In this document: in pieces, positions 62,081 through 64,000 of the stretch
Position numbering within the stretch: position 1 is the stretch's first letter
How the letters are laid out: each line of letters opens with the position of its first letter
Origin: Pseudobutyrivibrio sp.
GTDB lineage: Bacteria; Bacillota; Clostridia; Lachnospirales; Lachnospiraceae
NCBI GenBank assembly: GCA_017557435.1
Contig: JAFYYR010000029.1
Coordinates: 186,001-250,000 of the forward strand
Length of the DNA stretch: 64,000 nucleotides
Reading direction: 5' to 3'
Made by a program: the position numbers and the translations under genes
The notes under the pieces: model-generated
Told to the model about the DNA's origin: nothing
The model's database searches: none
What the model saw: the letters and a program-made list of their open reading frames with translations, nothing else

Positions 62081-64000
62081 ATGAAGGTTTTGAAATCATC
62101 GGTTAAGGCTAAGTTAAGTAAGATTAATATATCAGTAGTTATTTTTGTGCTTACTATTTGGAATTTCATTAATGTTGCATCTCATATATTCAGTTATTAT
62201 CATCCGTTTATAACAGATAAAGTTGATTATTTGTTTTATGGTTTCGAAATGGTACTGCTTGCGGTTTTGAGTTTAATATCCAGATGTAATCCGAATAAAC
62301 GAATTCAAATTATTTCATCTTTGATAAATAGCATTAATTTTTTTAATGTGGTTGAACTATATATTTCTCTTTTTGCTTATAATACTGCGGCAGATTTCAT
62401 AACTTTTATTTATGTGATTTCATTTATTTACAGGGTTTTTGCCAATGTGTGTATCTATAATTCCTTTTTGGGTGAAGCCATATACCAAGATGAATTGTTT
62501 CACATTTCTGAAGATGCTAAAACTCCTAAATGCTTGAAAGCTGATTGTATTTATTTTGTTGTTGTTTTTGCAACTCTTTTAATTCCTGTTTATTTTTTTA
62601 AAGATTTTTTGATTGTTGAGTATCCTATATGTATATTATTCTTTGTTTTTTTACTATATTGTTGCTATGCCTTAAAGGACTATTTTAACAATATAGGTCC
62701 TACCAGTGATAAATATTATTTTAAGGGGGTCCTTGGACCAATAGATTTTTTTGATTCTAATATATTTAAGAATAGCGTGAGAGTAATTAAGTATTCATTT
62801 TTATTATGCATTGCAGTATTAGGTGTTGTAGTTCTTAAGAAGAGAAATACATATGAAACCCTAGATATAAAATCAATGACTAAGGAACAAATTACATCTT
62901 CCAAGAGAGAAACTATTCTGGATTTTTTATTTGAAGGGAATGGGTATTATAGATATGGCATTAAAAATGAAATGCCAGATTGGTCAGGCTTTAATCATAA
63001 TAAATATGGTTTAGTTAATGTTGAAACAGGTGAATATACTGAGGCTATTTATAATGGACCTTTATATTTCGATAGAGATGGTATTAGTCCAGATCATGAA
63101 GGACATTTTATAAATTACGAAGGCGAAATTGTTTTTGATATACCAACAACTATCTATAGGAAAAAATCTTCTCGTCAGAAGCTTATAGATAATAACCTTG
63201 CATCGATTCTTGACAAGAGAATTCTTTTCAATGAGTATTTGGTAAGAAGAGATGACTCATATTCTTCCAATAGATATGAAGAATCGGTTTTCTTTTTATC
63301 ATTGGATACCGAATTAAATGATTGTTTTGTTGTGGCGCCTATATTTAACTCTGATTGGGAGAATATACCGGCGAGAGCTTATTTTGATGAAGGAATTGCA
63401 ATATATTTTTCTGAAATGGATAATGGTTTTGGATTTATATCTGAAGATGGAACTATTTTAACTGATCCAATTTACACTCGCGTTGAGACTAATAATTATG
63501 GGTACAAAGTAATTCCTGTATCTAATGAAGAGGATGGTTTTAATGTTATTAATTCAGATATGAAACTACTTATTGATGAAGAAAATGTTGATCTTAATGA
63601 TATAGACTACAAATTAGGCTTATTATGTTTAACTACTTGGGAAACAGATGGTTCTAAAATATATATTATGGATTCTTCTGGTAATAAATTGGAGGGGTAT
63701 TATAAGAATCCCGATGATGAATCACCATTTAAGCCTCTTTTAAGTGATTATATGAATTTAATCAAATGTGTAGATAATAAAGAAACCGCTGTAATTATTT
63801 ATAAAGGCGAAATAATTTTTGAAACCGACGAATATAAAGCTGTATATGCTAATGTTGATTCTAAAAAGAAACCTTTGTTTATAAAGGCTCAGGATTTTTC
63901 TGATTATTATCACATTATTGATTATGAGGGCAATGAAATTATTCCAGGAAAATATACGCAGTGCTTTGTAGATTCAGAGAATATTTTATATCTTGAATGT
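62081..64000 (+). CDS. Large membrane protein, paralogue of the 47 kb gene, 3' end missing
   Basis: At least 640 codons, open to the window edge. ATG 62081 follows AGAGGAGA. The first 240 residues contain six or more hydrophobic helices (VVIFVLTIWNFINVASHIF; MVLLAVLSLIS; YFVVVFATLLIPVYFF; FVFLLYCCYALKDYF; YSFLLCIAVLGVVVL). The rest is external and beta-rich with WG-like units (NKYGLVNVETGEYTEAIYN; GFGFISEDGTILTDPIY; IIDYEGNEIIPGKY). Order and motifs match the 845-residue protein at 47 kb. It is strongly AT-rich. Its end and any partner genes lie outside the window. Function is unknown. Confidence 0.75.
   Translation, partial: MKVLKSSVKAKLSKINISVVIFVLTIWNFINVASHIFSYYHPFITDKVDYLFYGFEMVLLAVLSLISRCNPNKRIQIISSLINSINFFNVVELYISLFAYNTAADFITFIYVISFIYRVFANVCIYNSFLGEAIYQDELFHISEDAKTPKCLKADCIYFVVVFATLLIPVYFFKDFLIVEYPICILFFVFLLYCCYALKDYFNNIGPTSDKYYFKGVLGPIDFFDSNIFKNSVRVIKYSFLLCIAVLGVVVLKKRNTYETLDIKSMTKEQITSSKRETILDFLFEGNGYYRYGIKNEMPDWSGFNHNKYGLVNVETGEYTEAIYNGPLYFDRDGISPDHEGHFINYEGEIVFDIPTTIYRKKSSRQKLIDNNLASILDKRILFNEYLVRRDDSYSSNRYEESVFFLSLDTELNDCFVVAPIFNSDWENIPARAYFDEGIAIYFSEMDNGFGFISEDGTILTDPIYTRVETNNYGYKVIPVSNEEDGFNVINSDMKLLIDEENVDLNDIDYKLGLLCLTTWETDGSKIYIMDSSGNKLEGYYKNPDDESPFKPLLSDYMNLIKCVDNKETAVIIYKGEIIFETDEYKAVYANVDSKKKPLFIKAQDFSDYYHIIDYEGNEIIPGKYTQCFVDSENILYLEC

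Overview
The window is a low-GC Gram-positive chromosome segment. Gene content and order point to Lachnospiraceae, probably near Butyrivibrio or Pseudobutyrivibrio; this is inferred from the pyrH-frr-uppS-cdsA-dxr-rseP-ispG-polC order, a PolC-type polymerase, the YlxR/YlxQ-containing nusA-infB operon and a DUF5050 protein. No rRNA, CRISPR array, insertion sequence, phage gene or origin is visible. Almost everything is on the + strand; only aroA and tyrA are on the - strand.

Region 1 (1-19 kb) is core: a truncated polysaccharide deacetylase, a bactofilin, UMP kinase and ribosome recycling factor, then lipid-carrier, phospholipid and MEP-isoprenoid genes (uppS, cdsA, dxr, rseP, ispG), and polC behind a long leader hairpin. 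After polC come a DUF5050 protein, pheA, a Ppx/GppA-like protein with altered active-site motifs, ppk1 and a HAD phosphatase. The infC-rpmI-rplT ribosomal operon (19.0-20.4 kb) has its own promoter and a leader with mutually exclusive antiterminator and terminator pairings; infC appears to start at ATT.

Region 2 (20.6-32.3 kb) is accessory and is the most unusual part. A family 2 glycosyltransferase is fused to a GH3-like adenylase fold that has lost recognisable ATP motifs. It is followed by a membrane O-acyltransferase, an asymmetric two-gene ABC exporter, a condensation-fold acyltransferase with an HxxxDG motif, two paralogous glycosyltransferases and galE. Together they look like an assembly and export set for an acylated glycan or glycolipid. 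The product is unknown.

Region 3 (32.3-42.7 kb) holds tRNA-Glu(CTC) with its own promoter and terminator, then rimP-nusA-ylxR-ylxQ-infB-rbfA-nrnA-truB-ribF. An NlpC/P60 wall hydrolase follows, with a consensus promoter preceded by three TGTTAC repeats matching the WalR box, and then a SEC-C protein.

Region 4 (42.7-54.7 kb and 59.4-64 kb) is an AT-rich envelope island of poorly characterised proteins: lipoproteins sharing a DxDNDG-like motif, an isolated CoA-dehydratase-activase-like domain, a membrane-anchored lipase, WG-repeat-like membrane proteins and two paralogous secreted proteins with C-terminal membrane anchors. Three transcription units here share one promoter design: a -35 box, 13 bases, then the palindrome GTATTANAATAC with the -10 box inside it, followed by TAC. 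Between the two blocks lie the - strand tyrA-aroA pair and a divergent EF-G paralogue. The window ends inside a paralogue of the 845-residue protein at 47 kb.
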